The notes below the pieces were generated by a model that saw only the letters and a list, made by a program, of their open reading frames with translations, was not told the origin of the DNA and did no database searches. The position numbers and the translations under genes were made by a program. From the NCBI GenBank assembly GCA_028875855.1, contig JAGWVA010000011.1, positions 1 to 64,000 of the forward strand: a stretch of DNA of 64,000 nt. The letters run 5' to 3'. This document shows, piece by piece, positions 7,387 through 16,447 of the stretch. This DNA is from Paracoccaceae bacterium (GTDB taxonomy: Bacteria > Pseudomonadota > Alphaproteobacteria > Rhodobacterales > Rhodobacteraceae). Each line of letters begins with the position of its first letter. Within the stretch, counting starts at the first letter, position 1.

Positions 7387-8631
7387 ATGAAACGCTATTC
7401 TGTCTTCGCCATCGCCCGGGAGGCGCTCCGCTACCATCAGGGATGGGAACGAGCCTGGGCCTCGCCCGAGCCGAAATCCTCTTACGACGTGGTGATCGTG
7501 GGCGCAGGGGGCCACGGCCTCGCCACCGCCTATTACCTTGGCAAGAACTTCGGCATCACCAATGTCGCGGTGATCGAGAAGGGCTGGCTGGGTGGCGGCA
7601 ACACGGGCCGCAACACCACCATCATCCGCTCGAACTACCTTCAGGACCCCTCGGCCGCGATCTACGAGAAGGCGCGCAGCCTTTACGAGACGCTGAGCCA
7701 GGACCTGAACTACAACGTGATGTTCAGCCCGCGCGGGTTGCTGATGCTGGCGCAGACCCACCACGAGGTGCGCGGCTATCTGCGGACGGTCCATGCCAAC
7801 ACCCTTCAGGGCGTGTCCACCGAATGGATCGAGCCCGCCAAGGTCAAGGAACTGGTGCCGATCATCAACATCGACGGGCCGCGCTACCCGGTGCTGGGCG
7901 CGCTTTACCAGGCCCGCGGCGGCACCGCGCGCCACGATGCCGTGGCCTGGGGCTATGCCCGCGCCTGTTCGGCGATGGGGATGCACATCATCCAGAAATG
8001 CGAGGTCACGGGCGTCCGCTCCGAAGGGGGCAACGTGACCGGGGTCGAGACGACGCGCGGCTTCATCGGCGCGAAGAAGCTGGGCATCGTCGTCGCGGGC
8101 CATTCGGGGCAGGTGGCCGATATGGCGGGCTTCCGTCTGCCGGTCGAGGCGGTGGCGCTGCAGGCGCTGGTGTCGGAACCCATCAAGCCCTGCATGGACG
8201 TGGTGGTGATGGCCAACACGGTGCACGGCTACATGTCGCAATCCGACAAGGGCGAGATGGTGATCGGCGGCGGCACCGACGGGTTCAACAACTTCACCCA
8301 GCGCGGCAGCTTCCAGCACATCGAGGAAACGCTGCGCGCGCTGATCGAGACCTTCCCGATGATCTCGCGCCTCAAGATGCTGCGGCAATGGGGCGGGATC
8401 GTGGACATGACCGGCGACCGCTCGCCCATCATCTCGAAGACGCCGCTGGGCAACTGCTTCATCAACTGCGGCTGGGGCACCGGCGGGTTCAAGGCGATCC
8501 CCGGCTCGGGCTGGGCGATGGCGGAACTGATGGCCAAGGGGCAGTCGCCGCTGGCCGCCGATTTCGGGCTGGAACGGTTCCGCGAGGGGCGCTTCATCGA
8601 CGAAAGCGTCGCGGCGGGGGTGGCGCACTGA
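7387..8631 (+). CDS. soxB: Sarcosine oxidase subunit beta
   Basis: A 414-residue flavoprotein subunit of heterotetrameric sarcosine oxidase, which converts sarcosine to glycine with transfer of the methyl group to tetrahydrofolate. The dinucleotide-binding motif VVIVGAGGHGLATAYY lies near residues 35-50. The histidine of GGTARHDAVAWG (about residue 183) sits where the covalent FMN is attached in characterised enzymes. IINCGWGTGGFKAIPGSG-like C-terminal glycines close the FAD site. It is the first gene of soxBDAG, 240 bp from the divergent ccmI, so the promoter should lie between 7147 and 7386. Confidence 0.96.
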   Translation: MKRYSVFAIAREALRYHQGWERAWASPEPKSSYDVVIVGAGGHGLATAYYLGKNFGITNVAVIEKGWLGGGNTGRNTTIIRSNYLQDPSAAIYEKARSLYETLSQDLNYNVMFSPRGLLMLAQTHHEVRGYLRTVHANTLQGVSTEWIEPAKVKELVPIINIDGPRYPVLGALYQARGGTARHDAVAWGYARACSAMGMHIIQKCEVTGVRSEGGNVTGVETTRGFIGAKKLGIVVAGHSGQVADMAGFRLPVEAVALQALVSEPIKPCMDVVVMANTVHGYMSQSDKGEMVIGGGTDGFNNFTQRGSFQHIEETLRALIETFPMISRLKMLRQWGGIVDMTGDRSPIISKTPLGNCFINCGWGTGGFKAIPGSGWAMAELMAKGQSPLAADFGLERFREGRFIDESVAAGVAH

Positions 8632-8668
8632 TGGCCGCCGGGTTCACTTTTTCTGCGAAGGATGACCA

Positions 8669-8689
8669 CGAATTTTCGACGAAAATTCG
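8669..8689. repeat. 21-bp palindrome between soxB and soxD
   Basis: CGAATTTTCG, one A, then CGAAAATTCG: two perfect 10-bp arms around a single base. It lies in the 76-nt gap between soxB and soxD. A near-identical palindrome (CGATTTTTCG-A-CGAAAAATCG) lies at 34694-34714, inside a coding region, so this is a shared element and not a chance local hairpin. As DNA it could be a protein-binding site; as RNA the one-base loop is too tight, so it would fold only after opening several pairs. Confidence 0.7.
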
Positions 8690-8707
8690 CGGCGCGCGAG
8701 GCATGAC

Positions 8708-9031
8708 ATGCTGACACTGACCTGCCCCTATTGCGGCGTGAAGGCCGAGGAGACCGAGCTTGCCCCCGGCGGCGAGGCGCATCTGAAGCGCTTCGGGCCC
8801 GGCGCGACCGACGAGGATTTCGAGGGCTACCTGTTCGCCCGCAAGAACCCCAAGGGCGTGCATTTCGAACGCTGGCGCCATGCCTATGGCTGCGGGAAGT
8901 GGTTCCTTGCCGCGCGCGACACGGCGACGCTCGAGGTCTTCGGCACATATCCTGCGCAATCGACTGAACCCCCGGCCGACCTGATCGCGAAGATCAAGGC
9001 GAAGCGGCCCGGTTGGGAGGGCTACAAATGA
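8708..9031 (+). CDS. soxD: Sarcosine oxidase subunit delta
   Basis: The 107-residue zinc-binding small subunit of heterotetrameric sarcosine oxidase. The ligand set of the family is in place: CPYC with cysteines 6 and 9, histidine 59 (RWRH) and cysteine 62 (YGCGKWF). The gene lies between soxB and soxA, the usual order. Its TGA overlaps the soxA ATG (ATGA), indicating translational coupling. Confidence 0.95.
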   Translation: MLTLTCPYCGVKAEETELAPGGEAHLKRFGPGATDEDFEGYLFARKNPKGVHFERWRHAYGCGKWFLAARDTATLEVFGTYPAQSTEPPADLIAKIKAKRPGWEGYK

Positions 9032-12000
9032 GCACCCGTCTCGCATCCGGCGGCCGCCTGATCGACCGCTCGAAATCCGTGCATTTCACCTTCAACGGCA
9101 AGCGCTTCACAGGCTATGCGGGCGACACGCTGGCCGCGGGGCTTTTGGCCAACGACCAGATGATGGTCGGGCGCAGCTTCAAGTATCACCGTCCGCGCGG
9201 GGTCGTGGCCTCGGGCGCGGAGGAGCCGAACGCGCTGGTGAACCTCGGTCAGGGCGGGCGGTTCGAGCCGAACCAGCGCACGACGACAACCGAGCTGTTC
9301 GACGGGCTGACCTGCACCTCGCAGAACCACTGGCCCAGCCTCGAATTCGACGTGGGGGTGCTGAACAACTATGCTGCGCGCCTTCTGCCGGCGGGGTTCT
9401 ACTACAAGACCTTCATCCACCCGCGCGCGGCGTGGAAGCACCTGTTCGAGCCGATCGTGCGGCAGTCGGCGGGCCTTGGAAAAGTGCCGCAGGACCGTGA
9501 CGCGGATCGCTACGAATTTCTCTATGCCTTCGCGGATGTTCTGGTCGTGGGCGGCGGCATCGCGGGGCTGCAGGCGGCGGTGGCCGCGGCCACGGCCGGG
9601 GCGCGGGTCCTGCTGATCGAACAGACCGCGCAATGGGGCGGCCGGGCGCCGGTCGATGGCGTGACGGTGGACGGGAAACCCGCCGCCAACTGGATCAAGA
9701 CGACCGTTGAAGCCCTTGAGAAGATGGAGAATGTCACGCTCCGCCTGCGCTGCATGGGGGCGGGCGTCTATGACCACGGCTATGTGCTGGCCGACGAGAA
9801 GGTCGCCGACCACACGCCGGGCGACGGGCGACCGAAGCACCGGCTCTGGCGCATCCGGGCGGGGCGCATCGTCACCGCCACCGGCGCGATCGAGCGGCCC
9901 TTGTCCTTTGCGGGCAATGACTTGCCGGGCGTCATGCTGGCCTCGGCCGTGCGGGACTACGTCGTGAACTATGCCGTCAGCCCGGGCGACCGCACCGTGG
10001 TCGTGACGAACAACGACGACGCCTATCGCACGGCGCTGGCGCTGAAGGCCGCCGGGCTGATGGTGCCGGTGGTGATCGACGCGCGCACCGAGGCCAACGG
10101 GCCGCTGCCGCAGGCGGCGCGGGCCGCGGGCATCCGGGTCGAGACGGGCAAGGCCGTGGCCAAGGTGAAGGGCAAGACCCGCGTCACCGGTGTCGCGCTG
10201 TGCCTTCAGGCGGGCGAGGGCGCGGTGATCGAAGAGATCGCCTGCGACGCGGTCGCGATGTCGGGCGGCTGGTCGCCGGTCGTCCATCTCTGGAGCCACT
10301 GCGGCGGCAAGCTGGCGTGGGACGAGGGGCTGGCGATGTTCCGCCCCGATCCCGCGCGCGCGCCGACCGGCGTGGATGGCGAAGGCTTCGTGATCGCGGC
10401 GGGCACGGCCAATGGCCACCTGCGGGCGGCGGAGTGCCTGGCCGATGCCGATGCGGCGGGCCGCGCGGCGGCGGCCGCGATGGGCGCCACCGGCACCGCC
10501 GGCCCCGCGCCGGCCGCTCAGGCCGAGGATGAGGCGCCGATGGCCCCGGTCTGGGTCATGCCGCAGGGCGCCGGGCCGAAGCTGCGCATGAAGATGTGGC
10601 TGGACTACCAGAACGACGTGAAGGTGTCCGACGTCCAGCTTGCCGCGCGCGAAGGCTATGAAAGCGTCGAACATACCAAGCGCTACACCACGCTCGGCAT
10701 GGCGACCGATCAGGGGAAGCTGTCGAACATCAACGGGCTTGCCGTGCTGGCGGGCGCGCTGAACGCGCCGATCCCGCAGGTGGGCACCACGACGTTCCGC
10801 CCGCCCTATACGCCGGTGACGCTGGGCGCGCTGGCGGGCGAGGCGCGGGGCGAGATCTTCCAGCCGCTCCGCCGCACGCCGCTGCACGACTGGCACGACG
10901 CGAACGGCGTCGAATGGGAGCCCGTCGGCCACTGGCGCCGCCCCTTCTGCTACAAGCGCCCGGGCGAGACGACCGAGGCGGCGGTGCACCGCGAAGTGCT
11001 CAACACGCGGCAGAACGTCGGCCTGCTCGATGCCTCGACGCTGGGCAAGATCGTCGTGAAGGGACCCGACGCGGGCCGCTTCCTCGACATGCTCTACACC
11101 AACGTGATGAGCACGCTGCCCATCGGCAAATGCCGCTATGGCCTGATGTGCAACGAGAACGGCTTCCTGATGGACGACGGCGTCGTGGTCCGTCTGAGCG
11201 AGGATAGCTGGCTGTGCCATACGACCTCGGGCGGGGCGGACCGGGTCCATGCCTGGATGGAAGACTGGCTTCAGTGCGAATGGTGGGACTGGAAGGTCTA
11301 TGTGGCCAACCTGACCGAACAATATGCGCAGGTTGCGGTGGTCGGCCCGAAGGCCCGCAAGGTGCTGGAAAAGCTGGGCGGCATGGATGTCTCGAAAGAG
11401 ACGCTGCCCTTCATGCAATGGGCCGACGGCACGCTGGGCGGCTTCCGCGCGCGGGTTTACCGGATCTCGTTCTCGGGCGAGCTGTCCTATGAAATCGCCG
11501 TGCCCGCATCCGAAGGCCGCGCCTTCTGGGAGGCGGTCGTGGCGGCGGGCGCCGAATTCGGCGCGATGCCCTATGGCACCGAGGCGCTGCACATCATGCG
11601 GGCCGAAAAGGGCTTCATCATGATCGGCGACGAAACCGACGGCACGGTGATCCCGCAGGATCTGGGGCTGGGCTGGGCGATCTCGAAGAAAAAGGCCGAC
11701 TACCTGGGCAAGCGCGCGCAGGAACGCAGCCACATGACCGATCCCGAACGCTGGAAGCTTGTGGGGCTGGAGACGCTCGACGGCTCGGTGATCCCGGATG
11801 GCGCCTATGCGGTGGCGCCGGGGACGAATGCCAACGGGCAACGCAACACCGAAGGGCGCGTGACCTCGACCTATTACTCGCCCACGTTGAAGCGCGGGAT
11901 CGCGATGGGCCTGATCCGTCGCGGACCCGAGCGGATGGGCGAGACGGTGGAATTCCCGAAGGTCGGCGGCGGGTCGGTCGTGGCGCGGATCGTCGATACG

Positions 12001-12039
12001 GTCTTCTTCGACAAGGACGGGGAGAAGCAGAATGTCTGA
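9028..12039 (+). CDS. soxA: Sarcosine oxidase subunit alpha
   Basis: A 1003-residue subunit with a standard architecture. An N-terminal 2Fe-2S-like fold without the cluster cysteines (about 15-100) is followed by an NAD-binding flavoprotein domain (VLVVGGGIAGLQAAVAAATA near residue 170). A C-terminal GcvT-like folate domain covers roughly 610-1000 (RRPFCYKRPGE, LSYEIAVPASEGRAFW, MRAEKGFIMIGDETDGT). This subunit receives the methyl group on tetrahydrofolate. The start was taken at ATG 9028 overlapping the soxD stop; an ATG 15 nt upstream inside soxD is less likely. It overlaps soxG by 8 bp. Confidence 0.96.
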   Translation: MSTRLASGGRLIDRSKSVHFTFNGKRFTGYAGDTLAAGLLANDQMMVGRSFKYHRPRGVVASGAEEPNALVNLGQGGRFEPNQRTTTTELFDGLTCTSQNHWPSLEFDVGVLNNYAARLLPAGFYYKTFIHPRAAWKHLFEPIVRQSAGLGKVPQDRDADRYEFLYAFADVLVVGGGIAGLQAAVAAATAGARVLLIEQTAQWGGRAPVDGVTVDGKPAANWIKTTVEALEKMENVTLRLRCMGAGVYDHGYVLADEKVADHTPGDGRPKHRLWRIRAGRIVTATGAIERPLSFAGNDLPGVMLASAVRDYVVNYAVSPGDRTVVVTNNDDAYRTALALKAAGLMVPVVIDARTEANGPLPQAARAAGIRVETGKAVAKVKGKTRVTGVALCLQAGEGAVIEEIACDAVAMSGGWSPVVHLWSHCGGKLAWDEGLAMFRPDPARAPTGVDGEGFVIAAGTANGHLRAAECLADADAAGRAAAAAMGATGTAGPAPAAQAEDEAPMAPVWVMPQGAGPKLRMKMWLDYQNDVKVSDVQLAAREGYESVEHTKRYTTLGMATDQGKLSNINGLAVLAGALNAPIPQVGTTTFRPPYTPVTLGALAGEARGEIFQPLRRTPLHDWHDANGVEWEPVGHWRRPFCYKRPGETTEAAVHREVLNTRQNVGLLDASTLGKIVVKGPDAGRFLDMLYTNVMSTLPIGKCRYGLMCNENGFLMDDGVVVRLSEDSWLCHTTSGGADRVHAWMEDWLQCEWWDWKVYVANLTEQYAQVAVVGPKARKVLEKLGGMDVSKETLPFMQWADGTLGGFRARVYRISFSGELSYEIAVPASEGRAFWEAVVAAGAEFGAMPYGTEALHIMRAEKGFIMIGDETDGTVIPQDLGLGWAISKKKADYLGKRAQERSHMTDPERWKLVGLETLDGSVIPDGAYAVAPGTNANGQRNTEGRVTSTYYSPTLKRGIAMGLIRRGPERMGETVEFPKVGGGSVVARIVDTVFFDKDGEKQNV

Positions 12040-12616
12040 CCTGGCAACCAAACCCGTCAGCGCCCTTGGCGGGGCGAAGTCTCAGGGCTTCGTCACGGTC
12101 GAAGAGGTGGGCCCCATCGGCATGATCACGCTGCGCGGCGATCTGGCCTCGGCGTCGCTTGGGCAGGCGGTGAAGGCCGCCGTGGGCGTCAGCGTGCCCG
12201 CGCCGCGCCGCATCGAGATTGCGGGCGACACCGGCGCGGCCTGGATGTCGCCGGACGAGCTTCTGCTGATCCTGCCCTACGCCGCGGTGCCCGCCACGCT
12301 CGCCGCGCTGGAAACCGCGCTGGCGGGCGAACATGCGATGGCGGTCGATGTCTCGGACGCGCGGGCCAGCTTCCGCATCCGGGGGGCCGGCGCGCGCGAG
12401 GTGATGGCCAAGCTTTCGCCCGTCGATTACGCGCCCGGCCGCTTTGGCCCCGGCGAATTGCGCCGCACCCGTGCCGCCCAGGTCGCCGCCGCCGTCTGGA
12501 TGAGCGGCGAGGCCGAGTTCTCGCTGGTCTGCTTCCGCTCGGTTGCGCGCTATGTCTTTGACCTTCTGAGCGTTTCGGCAGCCGAAGGGGGGCAGGTCGG
12601 GCTTTGGCGGGCCTGA
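12032..12616 (+). CDS. soxG: Sarcosine oxidase subunit gamma
   Basis: The 194-residue gamma subunit, ending the soxBDAG operon. It has the family's central segment WMSPDELLLILPY and the AMAVDVSDARASFRIRG strand-loop, related to the folate-binding GcvT/YgfZ fold. It contributes to tetramer assembly and has no cofactor of its own. The ATG overlaps soxA by 8 bp. Serine hydroxymethyltransferase or formyl-THF genes, sometimes found after soxG, are not present here; sodB follows instead. Confidence 0.93.
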   Translation: MSDLATKPVSALGGAKSQGFVTVEEVGPIGMITLRGDLASASLGQAVKAAVGVSVPAPRRIEIAGDTGAAWMSPDELLLILPYAAVPATLAALETALAGEHAMAVDVSDARASFRIRGAGAREVMAKLSPVDYAPGRFGPGELRRTRAAQVAAAVWMSGEAEFSLVCFRSVARYVFDLLSVSAAEGGQVGLWRA

Positions 12617-12733
12617 CCCCGGTGATGCGAAAGGCGGGGCGGCATGGGTCAAATCCTGCTGCCCGCCCTTGACCTTCTCCGCCCGAAGGCTCTTATTCCC
12701 CCGAGGACTTTAACAGCGCGAAAGGATTATCCG

Positions 12734-13333
12734 ATGGCTTTCGAACTTCCCGACCTTCCCTATGCCCATGACGCGCTTGCCGCCTATGGCATGTCCAAGG
12801 AAACGCTGGAATATCACCACGACCTGCACCACAAGGCCTATGTGGACAACGGCAACAAGCTGATCGCCGGGACCGAGTGGGACGGCAAGTCGATCGAAGA
12901 GATCGTCAAGGGCACCTACCAGGCCGGCGCCGTGGCGCAGAACGGGATCTTCAACAACGCCAGCCAGCACTGGAACCACGCCCAGTTCTGGGAAATGATG
13001 GCGCCGGGCGGCACGGGCATGCCGGGCACGCTGGAAAAGGCGCTGACCGAAGCGTTCGGCTCGGTGGACAAGTTCAAGGAAGCCTTCGCCGCCGCCGGCG
13101 CCGGTCAGTTCGGCTCGGGCTGGGCTTGGCTGGTCAAGGACACCGACGGCAGCCTCAAGGTCACCAAGACCGAGAACGGCGTGAACCCGCTCTGCTTCGG
13201 GCAGACCGCGCTTCTGGGCTGCGACGTGTGGGAGCACAGCTACTACATCGACTACCGCAACAAGCGGCCGGCCTATCTCACGAACTTCCTCAACAACCTC
13301 GTGAACTGGGAAAACGTCGCCTCCCGCATGTAA
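12734..13333 (+). CDS. sodB: Superoxide dismutase [Fe]
   Basis: A 199-residue cytosolic Fe-type superoxide dismutase. Metal ligands are seen in YHHDLHHKAY (first histidine), QHWNHAQFW (second histidine), and DVWEHSYYIDY (aspartate and histidine). A glutamine just before WNH, rather than later in the chain, favours the iron over the manganese type. The start MAFELPDLPYAH is preceded by GGATTATCC. A strong terminator at 13366 closes the unit. The 117-nt gap from soxG could hold its own promoter. Confidence 0.95.
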   Translation: MAFELPDLPYAHDALAAYGMSKETLEYHHDLHHKAYVDNGNKLIAGTEWDGKSIEEIVKGTYQAGAVAQNGIFNNASQHWNHAQFWEMMAPGGTGMPGTLEKALTEAFGSVDKFKEAFAAAGAGQFGSGWAWLVKDTDGSLKVTKTENGVNPLCFGQTALLGCDVWEHSYYIDYRNKRPAYLTNFLNNLVNWENVASRM

Positions 13334-13365
13334 GCGGGCAGCACGGCGCAGGCCGATGGCACGGG

Positions 13366-13396
13366 CCTGCCGGGGGAAACCCCGGCAGGTCTTTTC
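13366..13396 (+). terminator. Rho-independent terminator of sodB
   Basis: CCTGCCGGGG (13366-13375), GAAA loop, CCCCGGCAGG (13380-13389), then TCTTTTC. A perfect 10-bp stem with a stable GNRA tetraloop and a T-rich tail, 33 nt after the sodB stop. Confidence 0.93.
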
Positions 13397-13420
13397 ATGG
13401 GGACGGAAGGTGGGCCCGGG

Positions 13421-14356
13421 ATGACGGAAGCACGCAAGGGAATGCTGGCGCTGATCGCGTGCTGCACGGTCTGGGGTCTCTCGCCGATCTACTACAAGGC
13501 GCTGGCCGAGGTGCCGCCGATCGAGGTGCTGAGCCACCGCACGCTCTGGTCGCTTCTGTTCTTCGGCATCGTCATCACCCTTCAGGGGCGGATGGGCGAG
13601 GTCTGGCATCTCGTGCGCCACCGGTTCCTTGCCGTGGCCCCGGCGGCGGTGGCGATCTCGCTCAACTGGTTCGGCTTCATCTTCTCGGTGCAGGTCGGTC
13701 ACGCGGTCGAGGCGAGCCTTGGCTATTACATCTTCCCGCTGCTGGCCGTCCTTCTGGGCGTCGTGGCCTTCGGCGAGCGGCTGTCCCTTGGGCAGGGCAT
13801 CGCGGTGGGCTGCGCCACGCTGGCGGTGGCGGTCCTGACATGGGGTCTGGGCGTGACGCCCTGGATCTCGCTTTTCCTGGCCGGGACCTTTGCAAGCTAT
13901 GGCGTGCTGAAAAAGCGCCTGTCCGCCGGGCCCGTGGCCTCGGTCACGGCCGAGGTTCTGGTTCTGGCGCCCCTTGCCGCGATCTGGCTGTTCGGCATCC
14001 ACATGGGCCTGTGGTCTGAAGGCGCGCGGGCGGGCGGCTGGTTCGGCCATGACTGGCGCACGAGCGCGCTTCTGGCCTTTTCCGGCATCCTGACCGGGGG
14101 GCCGCTGATCCTGTTCTCCTACGCCTCGCGCCGGATCAGCCTCGCGGCCGTGGGGGTCACGCAATACCTCAACCCGACGCTGCAGTTCTTCTGCGCCGTC
14201 GCGATCTTCCGCGAGCCCTTCACCCGCTGGCACATGATCGCCTTCGGGCTGATCTGGACGGCGGTGGCGATCTTCTCGGCCGAAAGCCTGCGTCAGGACA
14301 GGGCGGCGCGCAGGGGCGCGGCAAGGGCCGCGGCATCCGGCACGGCGGTGATGTAG
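13421..14356 (+). CDS. rarD: RarD-type EamA family permease
   Basis: A 311-residue membrane protein with about ten hydrophobic segments of the drug/metabolite transporter superfamily. RarD signatures include TVWGLSPIYYKAL near the start, EVLSHRTLWS, NWFGFIFSVQVGHAVEASLGYYI, and GVTQYLNPTLQFF. The transported substrate is unknown. The start MTEARKGMLAL follows GGAAGGTGGG. The last 64 bp overlap, tail to tail, with the LOG-family gene on the other strand, so the C-terminal tail (RQDRAARRGAARAAASG) and the end of the neighbouring protein are coded by the same DNA. Confidence 0.9.
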   Translation: MTEARKGMLALIACCTVWGLSPIYYKALAEVPPIEVLSHRTLWSLLFFGIVITLQGRMGEVWHLVRHRFLAVAPAAVAISLNWFGFIFSVQVGHAVEASLGYYIFPLLAVLLGVVAFGERLSLGQGIAVGCATLAVAVLTWGLGVTPWISLFLAGTFASYGVLKKRLSAGPVASVTAEVLVLAPLAAIWLFGIHMGLWSEGARAGGWFGHDWRTSALLAFSGILTGGPLILFSYASRRISLAAVGVTQYLNPTLQFFCAVAIFREPFTRWHMIAFGLIWTAVAIFSAESLRQDRAARRGAARAAASGTAVM

Positions 14357-14850
14357 TCGCGCAGGCTGGGGGCTGCGAATCCCTCGGTGATGACGTGGTC
14401 GAGCAGCGTCAGAAGCGGCTGCCAGTAGCCCTCGACATCCAGCAGGAAGATCGGGTGGTGGTGCAGATCGAGCTGCCGCCATGTCAGCACCTCGAAGAAT
14501 TCGTCGAGCGACCCGGCCCCGCCGGGCAGCACCACGATGGCGTCCGAGTTCATGAACATGACCTTCTTGCGCTCGTGCATCGTCTCGGTGACGACGAAGG
14601 TCGAAAGATCGCGCTTGCCGACCTCGCGGCGGAAGAGGTGCGTCGGGATCACGCCGAAGGTTTCCGCGCCCTCGGCCTGCGCGGTGCGCGCGACTTCGCC
14701 CATCAGGCCCACGTCGCCCGCGCCGTAAACCAGCCGCCAGCCCTCACGTGCGATCAGCCGGCCCACGGCTTGTGCCTCTTCGGCATAGCTTGCCCGGGCG
14801 CCGGAACGCGAGCCACAATAGACACAGACAGAGCTTGCAGGATGGGACAT
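14293..14850 (-). CDS. LOG family protein (cytokinin riboside 5'-monophosphate phosphoribohydrolase-like)
   Basis: A 185-residue Rossmann-fold protein of the LOG/TIGR00730 family, formerly called lysine decarboxylases. It begins with SVCVYCGSRSG, has VYGAGDVGLMGEVA near residue 45, and carries the PGGxGT-like active site as LPGGAGSLDEFFE. The usual threonine is a serine here and the catalytic glutamate is kept. Family members cleave nucleoside monophosphates to base and ribose phosphate. The gene converges on rarD with a 64-bp overlap and is divergent from the LysM protein gene. Confidence 0.9.
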   Translation of the reverse strand: MSHPASSVCVYCGSRSGARASYAEEAQAVGRLIAREGWRLVYGAGDVGLMGEVARTAQAEGAETFGVIPTHLFRREVGKRDLSTFVVTETMHERKKVMFMNSDAIVVLPGGAGSLDEFFEVLTWRQLDLHHHPIFLLDVEGYWQPLLTLLDHVITEGFAAPSLRDYITAVPDAAALAAPLRAALS

Positions 14851-14946
14851 GGGGCCTCGCGAAAGGGGTTGCGTTGTGCCCTGATAGCGGGGTTGATAGG
14901 GGCACTCAAGAACCGGTCGGGGAAGGCCGGTCGAACGGGGAAGCGG

Positions 14947-16350
14947 ATGGCGGGCTGGAAGGACATGGGAAAGGGCGGCCAAAGGGCCGTCATGGCGGCT
15001 GGCGCCGTCGTGCTGGTCGTGGCGGCCTATCTTGGATGGCAGGCGGGCCAGCCGTCGCGCGTGCCGCCCGTGCCGCTGCCGCCCGTGCCGCTGCCGACCG
15101 TTCCTGCGGCCCCGGCACCGCAGCCCAAGGCCCCGGCCGCCGAGACCAAGGCGCAGACGCAGGAACAGACGCCGGCCAAGCCTGCGGCTGGAGCGGCCCC
15201 GCAAACCGCGCCGGACGCGGCGGCACCGTCCGCAAAGACCGATACAGGCCAGACCAATGCGACCGCCGCACCGCCCGCGACCGCATCCGGCAGTTCTGCG
15301 CAGCCCGGCACTCCGGCGACGGCCCCGATGCCGCCTGCCTTCGACGTGGTGCGCGTGGCCCCCGATGGCAGCGCCCTGATCGCCGGGCGGGCCGTCGCCG
15401 GGGCCTCGGTCTCGGTCCTCGTGGACGACATGCGGGTCGCCGAGGCCAAGACCGACGATCTGGGCAAGTTCGTGTCGGTCTTCACGCTCGACCCGTCGGA
15501 CAAGCCGCGCACCGCGACGCTGGAAGAGACGCTTGCCGACGGCACCAAGGTCGCCTCGACCCAATCCGTCATCATCGCGCCCTTCGGCGCGCAGGCGGTG
15601 GCTTCTGCAAGCCCGGGGGCCGCCGCGCCGGTGACCGCCGGGCAGGAGGCCGCGCCCGCGACCGTGCCGGCGGCGCCCTCTGCATCCTCGGGCGGGGCCA
15701 GCGCGCCGCAGGCCCCGGGCGATCAGGCGGGGCAGGCGGGCCAGCAGCCAGCCTCCGGTCCGGCCGAAACCCAGCCCTCCGCCGCGCCCAAGGGGCCGGA
15801 GGTCCTGCTGTCGGACAAGGGAGGCGTGACGCTTCTCCAACAGGGCGCGGGGGCGGACAAGGCGCCCTTCGCGCTTGAGACGATCGCCTATTCGCCTGCG
15901 GGCGACGTGCAGCTTTCCGGGCACGGGACCGCCGGGGCGCATGTGCGCATCTACCTCGACAATTCCCACCTTGCCGATGCGCAGGTCTCGGCCGATGGAC
16001 GTTGGTCGCTGACGCTGCCCGGCGTGAAGGAGGGCGTCTATACGCTGCGCGCCGACGAGGTGGACGACCTCGGAAAGGTGACCGCGCGGGTCGAGACGCC
16101 GTTCAAGCGCGAATCCGCCGCCGTGCTCGCGCAGGCAGGTGTCACGGGCGGCGCCTCGGGCGGGCCGACCGTCGGCGTGCGGGCCACGATCATCACGGTT
16201 CAGCCGGGATATACGCTCTGGGGGATCGCGCAGCGGTCCTATGGGCAGGGCGTTCTCTACGTGAAGGTCTTCAACGCCAACCGCGAGCAGATCCGCGACC
16301 CGAACCTGATCTATCCCGGGCAGGTCTTCGCGGTCCCCGGCAAGCCCTGA
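14947..16350 (+). CDS. LysM domain envelope protein with Ig-like repeats
   Basis: A 467-residue protein. It has a short basic N-terminus, one membrane span (about residues 15-31), a long Pro/Ala-rich linker, an Ig-like domain (GRAVAGASVSVLVDDMRVAE, near 145) and a second Ala/Gln/Pro linker. A second Ig-like domain (GTAGAHVRIYLDNSHLADAQ, near 325) and a C-terminal LysM domain (ITVQPGYTLWGIAQRSYG ... LIYPGQVFAVP) follow. It is likely anchored in the inner membrane and reaches peptidoglycan through LysM. Such proteins are common in Rhodobacteraceae, but the function is not established. It is divergent from the LOG gene; the Atm1-type ABC transporter follows after 97 nt. Confidence 0.85.
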   Translation: MAGWKDMGKGGQRAVMAAGAVVLVVAAYLGWQAGQPSRVPPVPLPPVPLPTVPAAPAPQPKAPAAETKAQTQEQTPAKPAAGAAPQTAPDAAAPSAKTDTGQTNATAAPPATASGSSAQPGTPATAPMPPAFDVVRVAPDGSALIAGRAVAGASVSVLVDDMRVAEAKTDDLGKFVSVFTLDPSDKPRTATLEETLADGTKVASTQSVIIAPFGAQAVASASPGAAAPVTAGQEAAPATVPAAPSASSGGASAPQAPGDQAGQAGQQPASGPAETQPSAAPKGPEVLLSDKGGVTLLQQGAGADKAPFALETIAYSPAGDVQLSGHGTAGAHVRIYLDNSHLADAQVSADGRWSLTLPGVKEGVYTLRADEVDDLGKVTARVETPFKRESAAVLAQAGVTGGASGGPTVGVRATIITVQPGYTLWGIAQRSYGQGVLYVKVFNANREQIRDPNLIYPGQVFAVPGKP

Positions 16351-16447
16351 GCGCGCCGCCGCAGGGCCTCTGTGCATTCCGATCTGCCGCCCCCTCTGGC
16401 ATTCGGCCCGATCACGGCCTAGTTAGGCGGGGAACAAGGAGATCACG

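Noticed and set aside
9022-12051. Very long open frame antisense to soxA (about 1000 codons), and similar antisense frames across the window
   Set aside because: They mirror GC-rich codon bias of real genes, show no family motifs and consist of His/Arg/Pro-rich low-complexity sequence. The sense-strand genes have clear catalytic motifs.
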